A stretch of 64,000 bases of DNA from Lethocerus indicus (GCA_019843655.1 JACDQD010000002.1:13663154-13727153); one strand, 5' to 3'. Counted from the first letter of the stretch, positions 49,860-61,640 are shown. The notes: generated from the letters alone by a model not told the origin. A program made the numbers and translations.

Positions 49860-52080
49860 AGAAGCATTTCCAGTTTTGCAACTATCCCGAGTGACAGAAA
49901 CGATTATTTGTATTTAACTCTTACGGCAATATTTCTATTAATATGAAGAACTTCAAATCTACCGCCGAGAATGGTACCATGTATTAGTTAAATATATTTT
50001 ATAAATACATACATTTTTACACAGCGTAATATCTATATTTGTTACCCACCCGAGCTATATTATACCTATAGGAACATACCGCCCGATAATGTGTGGCTAA
50101 TAATTGATTAGTTTCAGAAATAATTCAGCGCTCGAGGAGTCTTTACTCAGCACGAAACATGGTCTATGAACGAAACGTAAAATACCAATATTACTCGCTT
50201 TGATTTAGGTCGAAGTTAATTAATTGGCGTCATTAAAATGCATTATGTCGTACGTGATTTATCTCAGCGGGGCGGCGCCGCCTGACGTGCACGCGATGCC
50301 GACAATACCGTCGTCGATGTATTACCGATGTTTGGATTTACAACAAACATATTCAGGAATGTCCACGTTCCTTCGAGCGAATTGAGTTTTAAATTGAAAC
50401 GTGTGATGAACTTTGACTTTTAAACACTTAGAGATCCCTGAAAATACAAAGAAATTGATTAGAATTTATAAGCAATACGAAATATATGCACACATTGCAG
50501 ATATTGTCCTTTACTGTACTGTGAGTGCGGCTTTACGATATTTCGATATATTTAATGTTTGAATTATATTATAATAGCACAGTTGCCACAGCCGAAAGCT
50601 CGGTAGCTTAGGGCCCACGATGTGTGAGAGAACACGGCGGAAAGGATGTGAGAAAATAGATTTTTCTCAAGGCGTAGGCGGTGGAGCAGGTGATGCCGTG
50701 GGAAGCGCTTAGAAGAGTGGGCCCAATAATGCAAAGGGTTACTTCCATCAGGTGTCGGACAGTGCACAGGTAGCTAGGCCTGAGTGTCTTCTAGGATGTG
50801 GTCCGTTAGAGCTCCCTTTTCGGCAGCATCCTCTCTCCGTAAATGGTATTCGGTGAGAATATTTTATGTGAGAATGTTTTTCAATGAGACCCGGTCCGGT
50901 CCGTCTTCACCACGCTCGGCTTACATTTATGAATGAGCACGAACATTTTTTGTATGAATGAGGAGAGGTCCGGAAGAGCTAATAAGGGAGTCGGATAAGT
51001 ATTTTATGAATATACAAACACTGGTATGAGGGAGATCAAATTAAAATGTGTGTACGCGTATTTAATTAATATTTATGCCATTTACACGCCACCTCGTTAG
51101 AATAATGTGAGGGACCGTGCTAGATATGGTGGATATAAAGAAAGCGGAGCCCGGTAGGGAAGCGAGTATACCCATAAAACACAGGATTGGGCAGGTTCTA
51201 AAACGGACCATCTGCACCGCCAGGACTACCACTTGTCCACCGCCGTCCTGTCCGGTCACCCTTGATGAACGCTCATACCCTTTATGGGCTTAATTTATGG
51301 GCCTATTCCTCGAACCACCAGTACCATATATTTCCCTATCGGAATCGTGATATATTAGGTGGACAATTTGTTTTAAAAAGGCAACAGAATATTCCACTAG
51401 GAATCTTGGCCAGGAATGGAGAGATCTTAGCCGGGAGTTGGGTTTTTTTTTGGAAAATAATGGTTTATGGTATACGACATTAAATTCCATACACCTAATG
51501 TCTTATTACGCCCAATATCCCTTCGGAATTTATTTGACTCTAGCGTGTCCACCAATTAATTGTAAATAATTCTATCTTTAAACAGATTTATAAACCCTCG
51601 AGGTAATAACGTAATTATATTTCCATAATTTATTATTATTTTCCGTTAACGTTATTTTATAAAATAACTACGACGCTCAAAGTCAACGTTCAATTAGTAT
51701 TATAGATTATCAGCATTCGGATTGTGGTGGGGAATAAAAGGAAGAAATTAGAGCGGGCTTATCTCATGATTGAAGGGGATAATTTAAAGCGGATACAATT
51801 TACCCTTTGCCTAAGGTTCAGGGACCGGACACACCTGATATTTATATAAAATTATACTCAGGGTGGGCACAATCCAATAGTGGCATACGGCCGGAGTCTC
51901 CGCCGAGTCGTTAACATTTCGGTGGCCGGCCCCGATAATAAACGCCGGGGATCAAAGGGCAAATAATAAGAAGCGTGAAATATGTTTTTACATCGGGGCC
52001 CAGATATCGATCTGGAATTTCGCGACTACCTTATCGGCGCGGGTGCAGACCGTCGTAGCGTCTAGCAATTATAATTTACG
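49860..52080. other. AT-rich non-coding stretch
   Basis: Only short frames on both strands (for example 50564-50767 and 51062-51490). An inverted repeat CCAGAT-ATCG-ATCTGG is at 52000-52015. Nothing else is supported. Confidence 0.5.
52000..52015. other. Perfect inverted repeat CCAGAT-ATCG-ATCTGG
   Basis: Six-base arms around a four-base centre (ATCG), just upstream of the CpG-rich block at 52080. Confidence 0.75.
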
Positions 52081-52440
52081 CCGTCCGAATTGCGTTAGAT
52101 CTGTGTGCGAGTGCGAGTGGCAGGCGTGTTGGGCGGTCGAACGCAAGTATAAATTTGACCCCGGGCCCTGACCCACGCTCCCGTCTGTCTCTCTCCGTTT
52201 GCCTCCGGCGAACCCCCCACCCTCCGTGTCGTAATAATAACAATAATAATAACGCGCGACCCGCTTCGTGTTGTAATTTGAAGTTATAAATAAGTTGAAA
52301 TCAATAACTAACGCGGCGGTGGAGGAGCGGTGGGGCGAGACGCGGGGTTAGCGCGGGCCGGTAAGCCGCATGGGAGTGGCCGACCGGCTCCCGGCTTCAC
52401 CCGCAGCTGCCGCTCCCGGCTACCTTACTCGCGATACATC
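52080..52440 (+). promoter_or_regulatory. CpG-rich block, possible promoter or leader exon
   Basis: This block combines CpG density, a pyrimidine-rich stretch, an (AAT)n tract (52232-52252), a TATAAATA at 52285-52292 and a G-rich leader-like segment. A GTAAGC donor-like site begins at 52361, and an ATG in near-Kozak context (GCCGCATGG) lies at 52370. This is the most promoter-like sequence in the window, but no initiator at the right spacing was found. Confidence 0.3.
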
Positions 52441-52483
52441 ATCCCATACCCCTAGGCCTATAAACAATCAAACGGTTTCTTGA
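52370..52483 (+). CDS. Candidate 37-codon small ORF in CpG block
   Basis: The ATG lies in strong Kozak-like context, 78 bases after the end of the TATAAATA at 52285. The peptide is Ala/Pro/Thr/Ser-rich, with four consecutive Ala near residue 12, and ends at a TGA. No family is recognised, and no membrane segment or signal peptide is evident. Alternatively the donor-like GTAAGC at 52361 removes this ATG as intron, in which case the block would be a non-coding leader exon. An ORF this short is not evidence by itself; the context is what makes it worth recording. Confidence 0.12.
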   Translation: MGVADRLPASPAAAAPGYLTRDTSSHTPRPINNQTVS

Positions 52484-53937
52484 AAATTCAACCGTTTAAC
52501 CCGGTCTCCCGCCTCTCCCAGGAATGCCGCATTCGGGCACCGACCGGAGTGAGCGTCGCTAAGAAATTGCTGAAATGGCGGAGAAGCTAAAATTGTCTCG
52601 ACGTGTGCGGAACGCGTCCGCGAGAAATGCTATTTCCGTCAGCGGGTTGCCGACCTTTGACCTAGAGAATATACATTTGATTCTCGAGGAACGGAACGAC
52701 CATTCATTTTATCGAACATTATCTTATTTTGTCTCACATTAATTCATATTTCTTTATTATAAAAACTGAGTTTTTCATGTTCATATCCCGCTCCTCTTAA
52801 CAATAACCTCGGATTAATAGTGTTTTTTTGAATGAATGCTCGAGAGTACTTTTATTCGAGAATAAAGTGCTGAAATTGAACTCTGCTCGGGATGTCTGGA
52901 CTGCCATATAACCCCTAGGTCCGCTTTCCATTTAATCTAGGATGATCTCGAATTTCCCATTACCCTGCCGCCTACGGAGTGGAATCGTATGATTGGTAAG
53001 GACGAGGGGGCCGGAGGCGTACACGACCGGCTCTGGACGGGACGCATCCCCGGAGCTCTATTGGTCAGAGGGAACAACCTCCTTAAGTTACAACGGCTTT
53101 ATATCAAGTCACGATGAGCCTCACAACCTCACAAGCCAAGGTCAATAACATGGAATCTGCCCGACCTCCGTTATTTCTCATTTGAACGTCCGCCCGTGTA
53201 TTATGCCACTGAGCTCATCACCGAAACGGTTTACCGACAATATATACATTCGGGATTATTCTTCGGTATAAACCGGGTATCGCAGATAAGATATTACGGG
53301 TGTCTATTCGAAATCGATTGCTTTGAGCCAATTCTTAATGAATAATTCATGTTCTGCACTTGATCGCGGTCTGTCTTGTACATAAGTTTAGCGGCGAGTC
53401 GGAGCAATCTATTTTAGAAAAATATTAAAATACGGTAAAGAATTCCGCTCGCGGTTTCTTAGTGATGCCATTTTATATTAGAAAAATGCGTGCCAACGAT
53501 TCATTAATCGGCGATATTGTTTAGCTCAAAATTATCTCTGACCTATAGGACATGTAAGAGACCGAACGGCGACTACGCTCCGAAACAAAGATGTGGAGCA
53601 ATTACATGTAATTATATTCCGAGAGTACAAATTAGATTACGACAACCGGGAGGCAGGTAACTGTGACATTTAACACCGCCGATGACCTAACGCGCTTTGA
53701 CATGGATTAACGGTATAAATGACAATAATAAGCGACTGCTGAACGCAAAAAAAATAATGCAACCTTTAAATAAGAATACAATCGCTGCTAATTACACGTC
53801 CTTTCTCATTATCTAATTAAAACGAACGAGCGTAACAGTTCTTGCCTTTTATTCACTAGGGGCAAGGAATTATTTTTCAATGGGGCCTCTTAATTCACAT
53901 AATTGCTCCCTAGTACTACCACTAATCAACAGACTCC

Positions 53938-53938
<1 letters not shown>

Positions 53939-53986
<48 letters not shown>
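53939..53986. repeat. (TA)24 microsatellite
   Basis: Twenty-four uninterrupted TA units. A 61-codon frame crossing it is an artefact of the repeat. Confidence 0.97.
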
Positions 53987-53989
<3 letters not shown>

Positions 53990-55543
53990 GACACACAGAG
54001 TGTGTTGATTATCCCTGAATTAAATGACTACATCAATAAATTGGATACTTCAGAGTACCTATCTGAACATCATATAGCGCCAGATTAAAGATTCCCAAAT
54101 TTATAAGGGAAATGAAAACACAGGAAATGTGGCCGAAGCGACAGCCAGTTTACAGTAGTTTCGTGTTGGTCTACAGGAAATAATAACTCAGAACGCGTTA
54201 TTCAATAATAATATATGCGAAAATTGTACTGTTGTATAAGTTTTGAATTTTAAATTAAAATTTGTATCCCCTCGCGCGTACGGGGATATGAACGGGCGAA
54301 ACGAAAATTGAAATAGCGTTCTTGTAGTTGTCCGATACTATAGTAAATCACCAACGAGCCCACAGCCGCAGTAAAATTCACGATCATCTTGAATCATTCA
54401 TGTTATGAATGCGAAAAATACTCTCTGCCCAAACCTTTATGGCTTGAGAAATGTATTTCCCTATTTTCTATTGAAATCTATGGGAAATCGGTTTAAACAC
54501 GGAGTAATAATCAAACAGTTGTAACGACTGTTGAAATATTCTTAGTTACATGGGAATAAAGAACATTATTTAAAATATACACATGCGGCCAACAAGGGAG
54601 GAAAAAACCATGAGACATAATTTTGTTTTGCAATATGATTTTGAACGACTAAATTGTTTTGAACACAAAGAAAGTGTTATGAATTCACGGCAATAAAATG
54701 TTCTATAAAAAAAAAACAACCATGGACTAAGGACAGATTTCAGTAGAAAATTTGCTTTTTCGGTTTGTACATTCTGTATTATGCACAAATGTCAGTTTTC
54801 TTTAGTGAGTTTAGTCCACAGACTGCTTGAAATGTTGTCGATCTTCCCGGATAGGATTATCGTAAAACTGAAAACGATATTATAACACAATGTCTCGAAT
54901 CGAATAAACTTTTACAGTAATTGTCATTTTTATGGACGGTAAAGCGATTCCCCTTCAACGATTACATTCTGTACGCAATGTCCGAGTCCAGCGGATTAAT
55001 TAAGTTTTACGGCCGATATTAACATGCCATCGACATTGACGATTGTAGACAGTTTAAGAACGAAGAGGGCTTTATGAGGCGGTCGTAATCTTCGTAGTCA
55101 ACTGGCGGCCGTAGGCCAGCTTCTTCACCGGCTTCCGATTGCCGTTAACCCCCGGTAACCGCTCACGTCAATAACTTAGCCTATGACGTTTGCGACGTCG
55201 GAGGTTTACTCTGGGAACGGAGAGCGTTATTCTGTTAACGCCTTATATGCACGATCGTTCTTTTTACTAAATATACGCGGCAATATTTTATCTAATGCAC
55301 CTAGTTTGTGTATGTATTTCATCGATTGATTTCGGAGTTTCACCACTTAAAAATTTATACGTTGTCTCACGATCAGTTCAACGAAAGGGACCACAACGAA
55401 GCCGTCTACAGAACTAACGACTCTCTTCGAGAATATAATGGAATCTTGGAAGATTTTTATGGAAGAACTTTCACAAAGCGTCTTCTTTCGTATATAATCC
55501 TCAATCCTTCATTGCAGCACAGCCTGATTTATAGTAAAACAGC

Positions 55544-55563
55544 TTATTATTATTATTATTATT
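55544..55563 (+). repeat. (TTA)n microsatellite
   Basis: Six TTA units plus two bases. Confidence 0.93.
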
Positions 55564-56181
55564 GGTCGTTTTAATCGCCATTTTATTGTTAGCGTTGTGT
55601 ATACTGTATACTGGGACTTGACTACCGGTTGAGGAGAGGATAAGAGAGGCTCGCTGTTAGCCCAACGATTGTGAACTGTTCGGGCAAAACACCTGGCTCT
55701 ATTACCGAGCTCTACTGACCTCCGCGGTCACAACAAGCCCCGGGCCAACACGGAGCTCCACCCTATTACCAATTCGCACTTGGAGCAATTGTAAATAAAT
55801 TGTAAAACTTCGTTTCGATCGGCGCACCATTTATTTTCGCCGACACAAATTTCGAACCCGGTGTTTTTTTATTCCTTCCCTCTGCCTCTCTCACTGGCAG
55901 TGTCATTTTTACCGTTGTATAACCCCCTCACACCGTTACGATTTATACCCGATCGGACGCCGAACTAAAATGCGGGCGTCGGACCCGGCAGCTATAATTT
56001 AAAAGTAATTGGCATTACATTAGCTCCGTAACGTTGCCGATGATGTCCTAGAATTCAGGGCGCCGAAAGAGCTTGTACGTCTATTGTGAGAATACACACT
56101 TGCTTAAATAATTAATAATACATCTTTGTTTCTGTATATTGCTTGTTCATTGCTCAGTATCAGTTGAATTTTCTCTTTAAT

Positions 56182-56622
56182 ATGTCTGCATCCGCTTGGT
56201 CTATCGACAAAAATAGATTTTTCGCAATGGATCCAATAGTCGTCAAATTAGAAGCTACAGATAATGTACTCAAATACGTTGGTGAAATTCAAACACTTGG
56301 AACTATGATATGTTGCTCAATGAGTGTTGAATTGTCAAACGAGCACTCTTGTGCTCTGAGAGAAATTTCACCATCCATTCTCGTGAAGATTTGTTTGACA
56401 GTAATGATTTGTGTGGCCGGTGCTGATCGTTTAAAAGCCAATCGAGGAAAGTCCAGCTCTGCGACCGAAGGGTTTGGCATCAATTTTCGTCTTTCACTAA
56501 TGCCGGATAAAAGATATTTAGTATCCCTTGTAATTTTCTCAGATTATAATGTAGTCCTTAATTTAAATATCCGCCCAATATATATATTACTTAGGCAAAG
56601 GGCAGACTTCGACACGATATAA
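56182..56622 (+). CDS. Candidate 146-codon ORF, product unknown
   Basis: This is the longest frame in the window that begins with a real ATG. The frame is open further upstream to at least 56143, where TTGTTCATTGCTCAG resembles a splice acceptor (pyrimidine-rich, ending CAG at 56157), so it might be an internal exon. The protein is mixed, with a hydrophobic Cys-containing stretch near residues 90-102 and another near the C-terminus. No catalytic motif, signal peptide or repeat is seen. The minus strand is also open for about 85 codons here (56289-56483 and beyond), and it reads no less like protein. A frame of this length is mildly unexpected by chance. It could be a lineage-specific gene fragment, a decayed mobile-element piece or chance. 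Confidence 0.2.
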   Translation: MSASAWSIDKNRFFAMDPIVVKLEATDNVLKYVGEIQTLGTMICCSMSVELSNEHSCALREISPSILVKICLTVMICVAGADRLKANRGKSSSATEGFGINFRLSLMPDKRYLVSLVIFSDYNVVLNLNIRPIYILLRQRADFDTI

Positions 56623-58196
56623 TAAATTAAACTGAATATATTCAAATAACTGTACACGATAGTCGCGGCGTAAAAATGAACTACCTCTATGATAATTACT
56701 GTATTAAAGGCCGTGTTGAATTCGATCTCAGAATTCTAACCCATGTAAACGACAGCCCCTTGTAATAATTAGTCGGGTTCGGTTATTTATGCCCTTCAAG
56801 ATCAAAACGGTTAAACGGGTGTACGAATTAATAATTCAGAGTCGGCGAGGATGCGCGACTAGCATGCGATATGAATAAAGATACAGGCCATAAATTGTCT
56901 GCTGGGCAGTGTTCCAGATTTTAATTATATTCTCAGTGGAGGGGAAACAGTCGGCCGGATACCGATACCGTCGAATTGCCGCGATGAATTTCTGCGATGG
57001 CGAATCGCACGCTGCACCGAGACAGCTCGGGCATTTATAGCTGTTAATTGTATATCAAGATTGTGAATAAATGTTCGTGCATTTCATATAAATAAAATTG
57101 CAAGTCTGTAAGTCAGTTGAAATAGAGCTCGCTATAATTTAAAGAAATTATTAGTACGAAGCTTTAACGTCATTTTCGTCGAGATAAATGGATTTGATGT
57201 TTGATGGAATTATGTAATAACGAACATAGAAATTACTTTGATACCATATCATGTTATTATGACGCATCTCCACTCGTAGTATTCACAGATATGTTTATTT
57301 TAATAGAGAGAACGTGTTATATTTGTTACCAATAAAATATTGGACATTTAAATGTTCCGCCGTCTGACAGGCGGCCCCTGAATTCAGGCTGAAATATTCA
57401 GGCTTTACCGAACCCTTAATAATGGATTTCATTCTCTTAGACGATAAAAATTCGCATATTCGGCGTACGAGGTACGCGGGCGGCGTTTGAAGTAAAAAAT
57501 GAATAACGTTCAAAGCGGAAAAGCGGGCTCGACTCCGCAAAAGAAAGCCTTGAAAAGTCAATGTCCAAAGACTAAATCTATCCAGATCCGAAGCCTTGAC
57601 ATCTTATTAGCGGGGGCGCAAAGAAAATGGCGCGGAAATAAAAAGAAATTTCGGGTGCGGGAATTCGAAATAAAAACCTGGAAATTACGACGGGGTGAAC
57701 GGAGGCCCCTCGGCGGGGGTCCGATCTATTATGGAAGTTAATAGCGATTTATTTATCTGTTACGCGTGTGGGTGTAGGGGGCGCAGCGCCTGGGGCTCTA
57801 AATTTCGCCCTGTCCCCCATATCTCATTGGCGCATGCTCAAAATCAAATATCGCGTACGGATTGGGACCGACTCGACGGGGGGAACAAAGGATGTAGACG
57901 AACGGAAAATATTATCCGGTGGGGAACATAACTCAAAATGAAAACCGGACAATGATCCTGATCTGAGGGCGTTGTTATCTTTATTCGCCGCATGATTGAA
58001 CGATATTCTGAAATTCAATGTTCGTATAACTACAATTTTAGAAAAAACAGATTGTAGTGCTTCAATATAAGGATGAATTGGGTTTGCGATTAATGAATAA
58101 TTATTATACTAGCGATGAATTTGTATGACATATGAATGTCGGTTCATGATGGGGTCGCAATTAAACGGTGTGGTAGCGGTGGTAACCAAGACCCCG

Positions 58197-58211
58197 AGAT
58201 AGATAGATAGA
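58197..58211 (+). repeat. (AGAT)n short repeat
   Basis: Three and three-quarter AGAT units, followed by a purine run. Confidence 0.9.
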
Positions 58212-59470
58212 GGGAGCCGCCGGTTAAACCGCGAGTCGGGTGGGTATGTGTCAGTATCTAGGTATGTGACTGAGCCGCGGACACGCCCTGGCCCCCGTGC
58301 CCAGAGGGACCCTGCCGCCATCCTCGCATAAATTATGTTGTCAACCGGAAAGGATCATTAATACTTGGCCGCAATAATTAATAACTTGTTTGACTTCTGT
58401 TGATGACACGTTTACATCCTGAACAAATAGCCGGTTAATGACGTCCCGCTCCCCGCCGGCCCCGGGGCGGCGACGCCTCGACCTGTTAACGAGTCTCGAA
58501 ATATTAATAGGCTCGGGATAATTCATTATCCGAGCCCTGAAAAGGAGTGATATCGTGTTACACTCTCGAGTGCCAACCGAGTGATCTCCGTTTGAGAAAT
58601 AAATAGTCCGCTCGAGTCTGACACCTGAGGAACGTATATTGAAAAAGCTTCGCCTCCCTTATTAGCCGCCGGGTGGGAGAAATTTAATATTTCAAAACCG
58701 TTTTGAAGAACTCGGCTTCTAATTAATGAATCCGTCCTTTTCTCGCAGTGCAGATAACCTGAAATTGGCTCGGTCCGAAGTTTTTAAGATCCGCTTTTAA
58801 ATATTTTCGTGCGTATTCCTCTCAGACACGGTGTGAGGGCAGCGATAAAAGCATTAAACTAACCGGTATCCGTAAGTTACTGAATAAAGCGACACGATTC
58901 TCATTCCATTCTATATCCACTCCTCAAATTCCAATCACAAGGGATATTCTCTATAGTATTCATTTTAATTACTAAGGCTAGTCTACTTAAAGATTTACAT
59001 TTACCTATTTACTATGTCCTAAGATGGTCCATTCCTTATTTAACACGGTACTATTACTACTATAGTTTCCGTGTGTTGAAAACAGTATTCTATTTTATAT
59101 AATAAATGAGTCTGAAACAGTGATCTTACTCTGCTAATTAATTGTGTCGAAGAAAAAAACTGTCATTTTTTAATGGACTTTATACATACAAGTCGGTCAA
59201 GAATAACAGGAGTGTAATTGAAACAAGATTTGAATAATTGAAATGCATGATCATAGAACTCTCTTTTATGCCTGAATTCTCGTAGAAATTACATCTTTCG
59301 GTTGCCCTATTCAATGTGGAAAATGTATCAATTAATAACGCGCCTGGTGCAGGACAACTTAGGCGTGTTGCGCTTGATTAAGTACTCGCAGTCTACAACG
59401 GTAAGCGCGGAGGCGGACGAGTCTACGAACGAATAATTGATTGCGGTTATGATCGATTAATTAAATTTAA

Positions 59471-59540
59471 CGCCATTGTAAATGAAAGAATAAAGAGTGT
59501 GACGGAATAAATAATTATTCTCACGGCATTATAAATGAAA
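59471..59540 (+). repeat. Short direct repeat CGSCATTRTAAATGAAA
   Basis: Two 17-base copies (59471-59487 and 59524-59540) match at 15 positions, separated by 53 bases from start to start. Same orientation. This may be a duplicated binding site. Confidence 0.6.
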
Positions 59541-60639
59541 TATAATATTCTCTGAGCATATAGTAAAACTGCTCTATTATCGTATTATGGAACATATTAC
59601 AATTATATTAGTTAAACTTTAATTGAGTTAAAAATACAGTTGAAGAACAGTTTGAATAAATAAAAGTACTCACACATTCCCTGTAATCTCTTTTTTGGTC
59701 CTCCTATGGACCAGGTTCAGCTTCTCGATATCATCAGCGTACTAATTTAGTGAGGTAACTCTAAAGTATACAGTCTGCATTGTCCCTATACTGTTACTAG
59801 GATGTGCGCCAAACAATTGGCCTAATACCTTTAAGTGGATTGAATAAAAATAATTGATACAGGTTTCAGATGGTTAAGATTATAACACATGTATAATAAT
59901 TAATTGCAACCACGCAGGCTTATATACCTGAGGATGACGGGAAACCAAAAAAGGTCTAGCTACCTAATCAGCAAATCAGGGTTGAAGATCGCAAGAAAGC
60001 ATGGCAGAACACGAAACAGGTATCTTAAATTTATTATAATGTTATTACCTTCACGGAATGTAGAAATACGCATAAGAAATGAGGCAGAAATACTTATAAC
60101 AGACCTTGGGTTAATCCAGAGGAGGCGAAAATAAACGTAATTTAGATGATACTCTACATTACGCGTTCAACGTTCGAGTGTAAGGTTCGGAGACCGTTAT
60201 CCGAGATTTTATCACCCGTCTCTAATTTTCGGACTAAACCGTTATGTTTGCACAACAGTGAAAAACTGGCCAAATAGGATTACACCAAGATAAACGATTA
60301 AATAAATGACAAACACCCCCACTTTTATACCGCCTTCCTCAATATAATACCGACAAACGGTGGCAAAAATGGAGACCGTCCCTGGGGCGGTCCAAATAAC
60401 TGGAGTGGAGAATAAATTGCGATTAGGAAAGAAAAATTTATACCTAGCTTCTTAGTAGGACTGAAGATAATATATTAATATACAATACATAGGTGAACTT
60501 CCGTGTGATATCTGAGATGCGAAATCTCAGTGTTAAATGTGTTAAAAGAAAATAAACGTTCGAAACAACATGACATTTTAGAATACCTGTATTGTGGTCT
60601 GCGAGGGGTTGGAATACCATAGATTTCGTGTGTTTCTGT

Positions 60640-60758
60640 CTCCTTTCGCTGGTTTGTACTTTCGCAGTCACTTGTCACAATACAAGTGACAGTGACAGTG
60701 CAGTGAGGATGCCCGAAAAACATCCAAGTGCCCAAAGTAACGAACACCACTACTGAAG
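60640..60758 (+). promoter_or_regulatory. Candidate 5' leader with inverted CACTTG/CAAGTG
   Basis: Sequence between the AT-rich flank and the ATG at 60759 is less AT-rich and has leader-like GTGACAGTGACAGTG text. TGTCAC and GTGACA form a six-base inverted repeat around AATACAA (60674-60692), with CACTTG and CAAGTG E-box-like sites overlapping it. No TATA box was found at the right distance. The inference of a transcription start here rests mainly on composition and the downstream ATG. Confidence 0.25.
60709..60756 (+). CDS. Candidate 15-codon upstream ORF
   Basis: ATG at 60709 (context GAGGATGCC) opens a 15-codon frame ending in TGA at 60754-60756. The main candidate ATG at 60759 follows after two bases, in a different frame. 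If transcribed, this arrangement would favour reinitiation control. The peptide is polar, rich in His, Ser and Glu, and no function is implied. Confidence 0.2.
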   Translation: MPEKHPSAQSNEHHY

Positions 60759-60926
60759 ATGGCGAGCAGCCGAAACCGGTCCAGCAAAAGACCAAACCAG
60801 CGAGAGGAGACAGAAACACACGAAATCTACAACACAAAATTTTGTAAGGGCAGAAATATTAATTTGTGTAAACCGATACTTCACGTTAAAAATTGTTCGT
60901 GTTGTACCATTTCTACAGGAAGATAA
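60759..60926 (+). CDS. Candidate first coding exon or 55-codon ORF
   Basis: The ATG has a strong context (GAAGATGGCG). The first 28 codons (to 60843) are Arg, Ser, Lys, Asn, Glu and Thr-rich, very polar and basic, beginning MASSRNRSSK. A GTAAGG donor-like sequence starts at 60844, exactly where the base composition returns to AT-rich, suggesting exon 1 ends there with one base of codon 29. Read through without splicing, the frame ends at TAA 60924-60926 after 55 codons, and the added part is Cys-rich and less convincing. No family is recognised; a disordered basic N-terminus is all that can be said. The sequence from CTGAAGA to GAAACC also resembles the tail motif of Penelope-like retroelements, an alternative that is weaker because the stem has an extra base. 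Confidence 0.25.
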   Translation: MASSRNRSSKRPNQREETETHEIYNTKFCKGRNINLCKPILHVKNCSCCTISTGR

Positions 60927-61059
60927 AAGGACTGCTCTTGTAAGTATCGCTCTCGAATTTGGTGGAGGAATCGCGTGCCCGCGGTGACCGAGTGGTGAGT
61001 TTTCGATGTAGGTCAACGCGGGGAAACTACGCAGTAGGAAATTTGTGATGTTACCCACA

Positions 61060-61640
61060 CGCGCCTATAATTTAGTGGCAAAACAATCGGGGAGCGAGCT
61101 GAAGGGGCGGAGGGGGCGGACAATGGGCCGACTTAGCGCCACGGTGGTCCCCCCCCCCGTAACCCGCCCTGCGACCATCAAACACAGTCTTTCCAGTTTC
61201 ACAACCCTACATTTATAATAATCTTTATATTTGAATTATACCGAAGGCCGGACCGCGATTCTCCACCTACTTCTGGAGTGGCTGCTGCGCCTAAATTATT
61301 TATGAAGTCTGTTCGGGGAGTGGGCCCGGTCCGGGGCGCCACCGGCACACAATGCGCCGGCCGCCTCCCATTGTGCGTCTAGACGCCCACACCCCCACTA
61401 CCACTCCACCAGACACGCACAATAATAACATTCGGACCGGATTTGTCGCTATCTACGACGCCCCACAGCAACGCCAACACGCGTCGACATCATAATTAAG
61501 GAATAACACCGAACCGCCCCGACTAACCGACATCGAACAGACCCAATCGCTCACTCCGAGAGTGGCTCGACACACCGACATTTGTCCGTCATTCACCCCG
61601 AAAGCCTCCACCAGGCAAAAGTGGTATATCGCGAAGAGGA
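61060..61640. other. CpG-rich block with C10 tract
   Basis: GC-rich. A ten-base C run lies at 61149-61158 and there is a CCCACACCCCCAC-type segment near 61390. No coding frame is evident. Confidence 0.5.

Larger units (their letters stand above)
52500..56140. other. Non-coding stretch, no gene recognised
   Basis: AT-rich apart from about 52500-52640 and 55640-55780. The only clear features are the TA repeat at 53939, a short (TTA)n repeat (55544-55563) and an AT-only palindrome (54246-54262). Short frames (54570-54788 minus, 55308-55574 plus) match nothing known. Confidence 0.55.
56640..59880. other. Non-coding stretch with CpG-rich patches
   Basis: GC-rich patches at about 57600-57860 and 58230-58470; overlapping frames there are unrecognised. 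A small (AGAT)n repeat is at 58197-58211. A short direct repeat occurs at 59471 and 59524. Nothing else is supported. Confidence 0.5.

Noticed and set aside
53121..53130. TCACAACCTC, start of miR-307
   Set aside because: Only the first ten bases match and no precursor hairpin surrounds them.
53903..54088. 61-codon frame across the TA repeat
   Set aside because: Translation of a microsatellite (Ile-Tyr alternation).
55841..55870. tRNA T-arm-like GGGTTCGAA on the minus strand
   Set aside because: The T-stem does not close and no anticodon arm or acceptor stem can be placed around it.
59928..60020. Second CTGAGGATGACGGGAAACC retroelement-tail-like sequence or small basic exon
   Set aside because: The stem does not pair, and the basic frame (59904-60134) starts at TTG with no family match. 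Too weak to call either way.
60753..60793. Penelope-like retroelement or hammerhead ribozyme motif (CTGAAGA...GAAACC)
   Set aside because: An extra base breaks the CTGANGA-stem boundary, the cleavage-site side does not fit, and no reverse transcriptase or GIY-YIG frame is nearby. A start-codon context explains the same bases as well.
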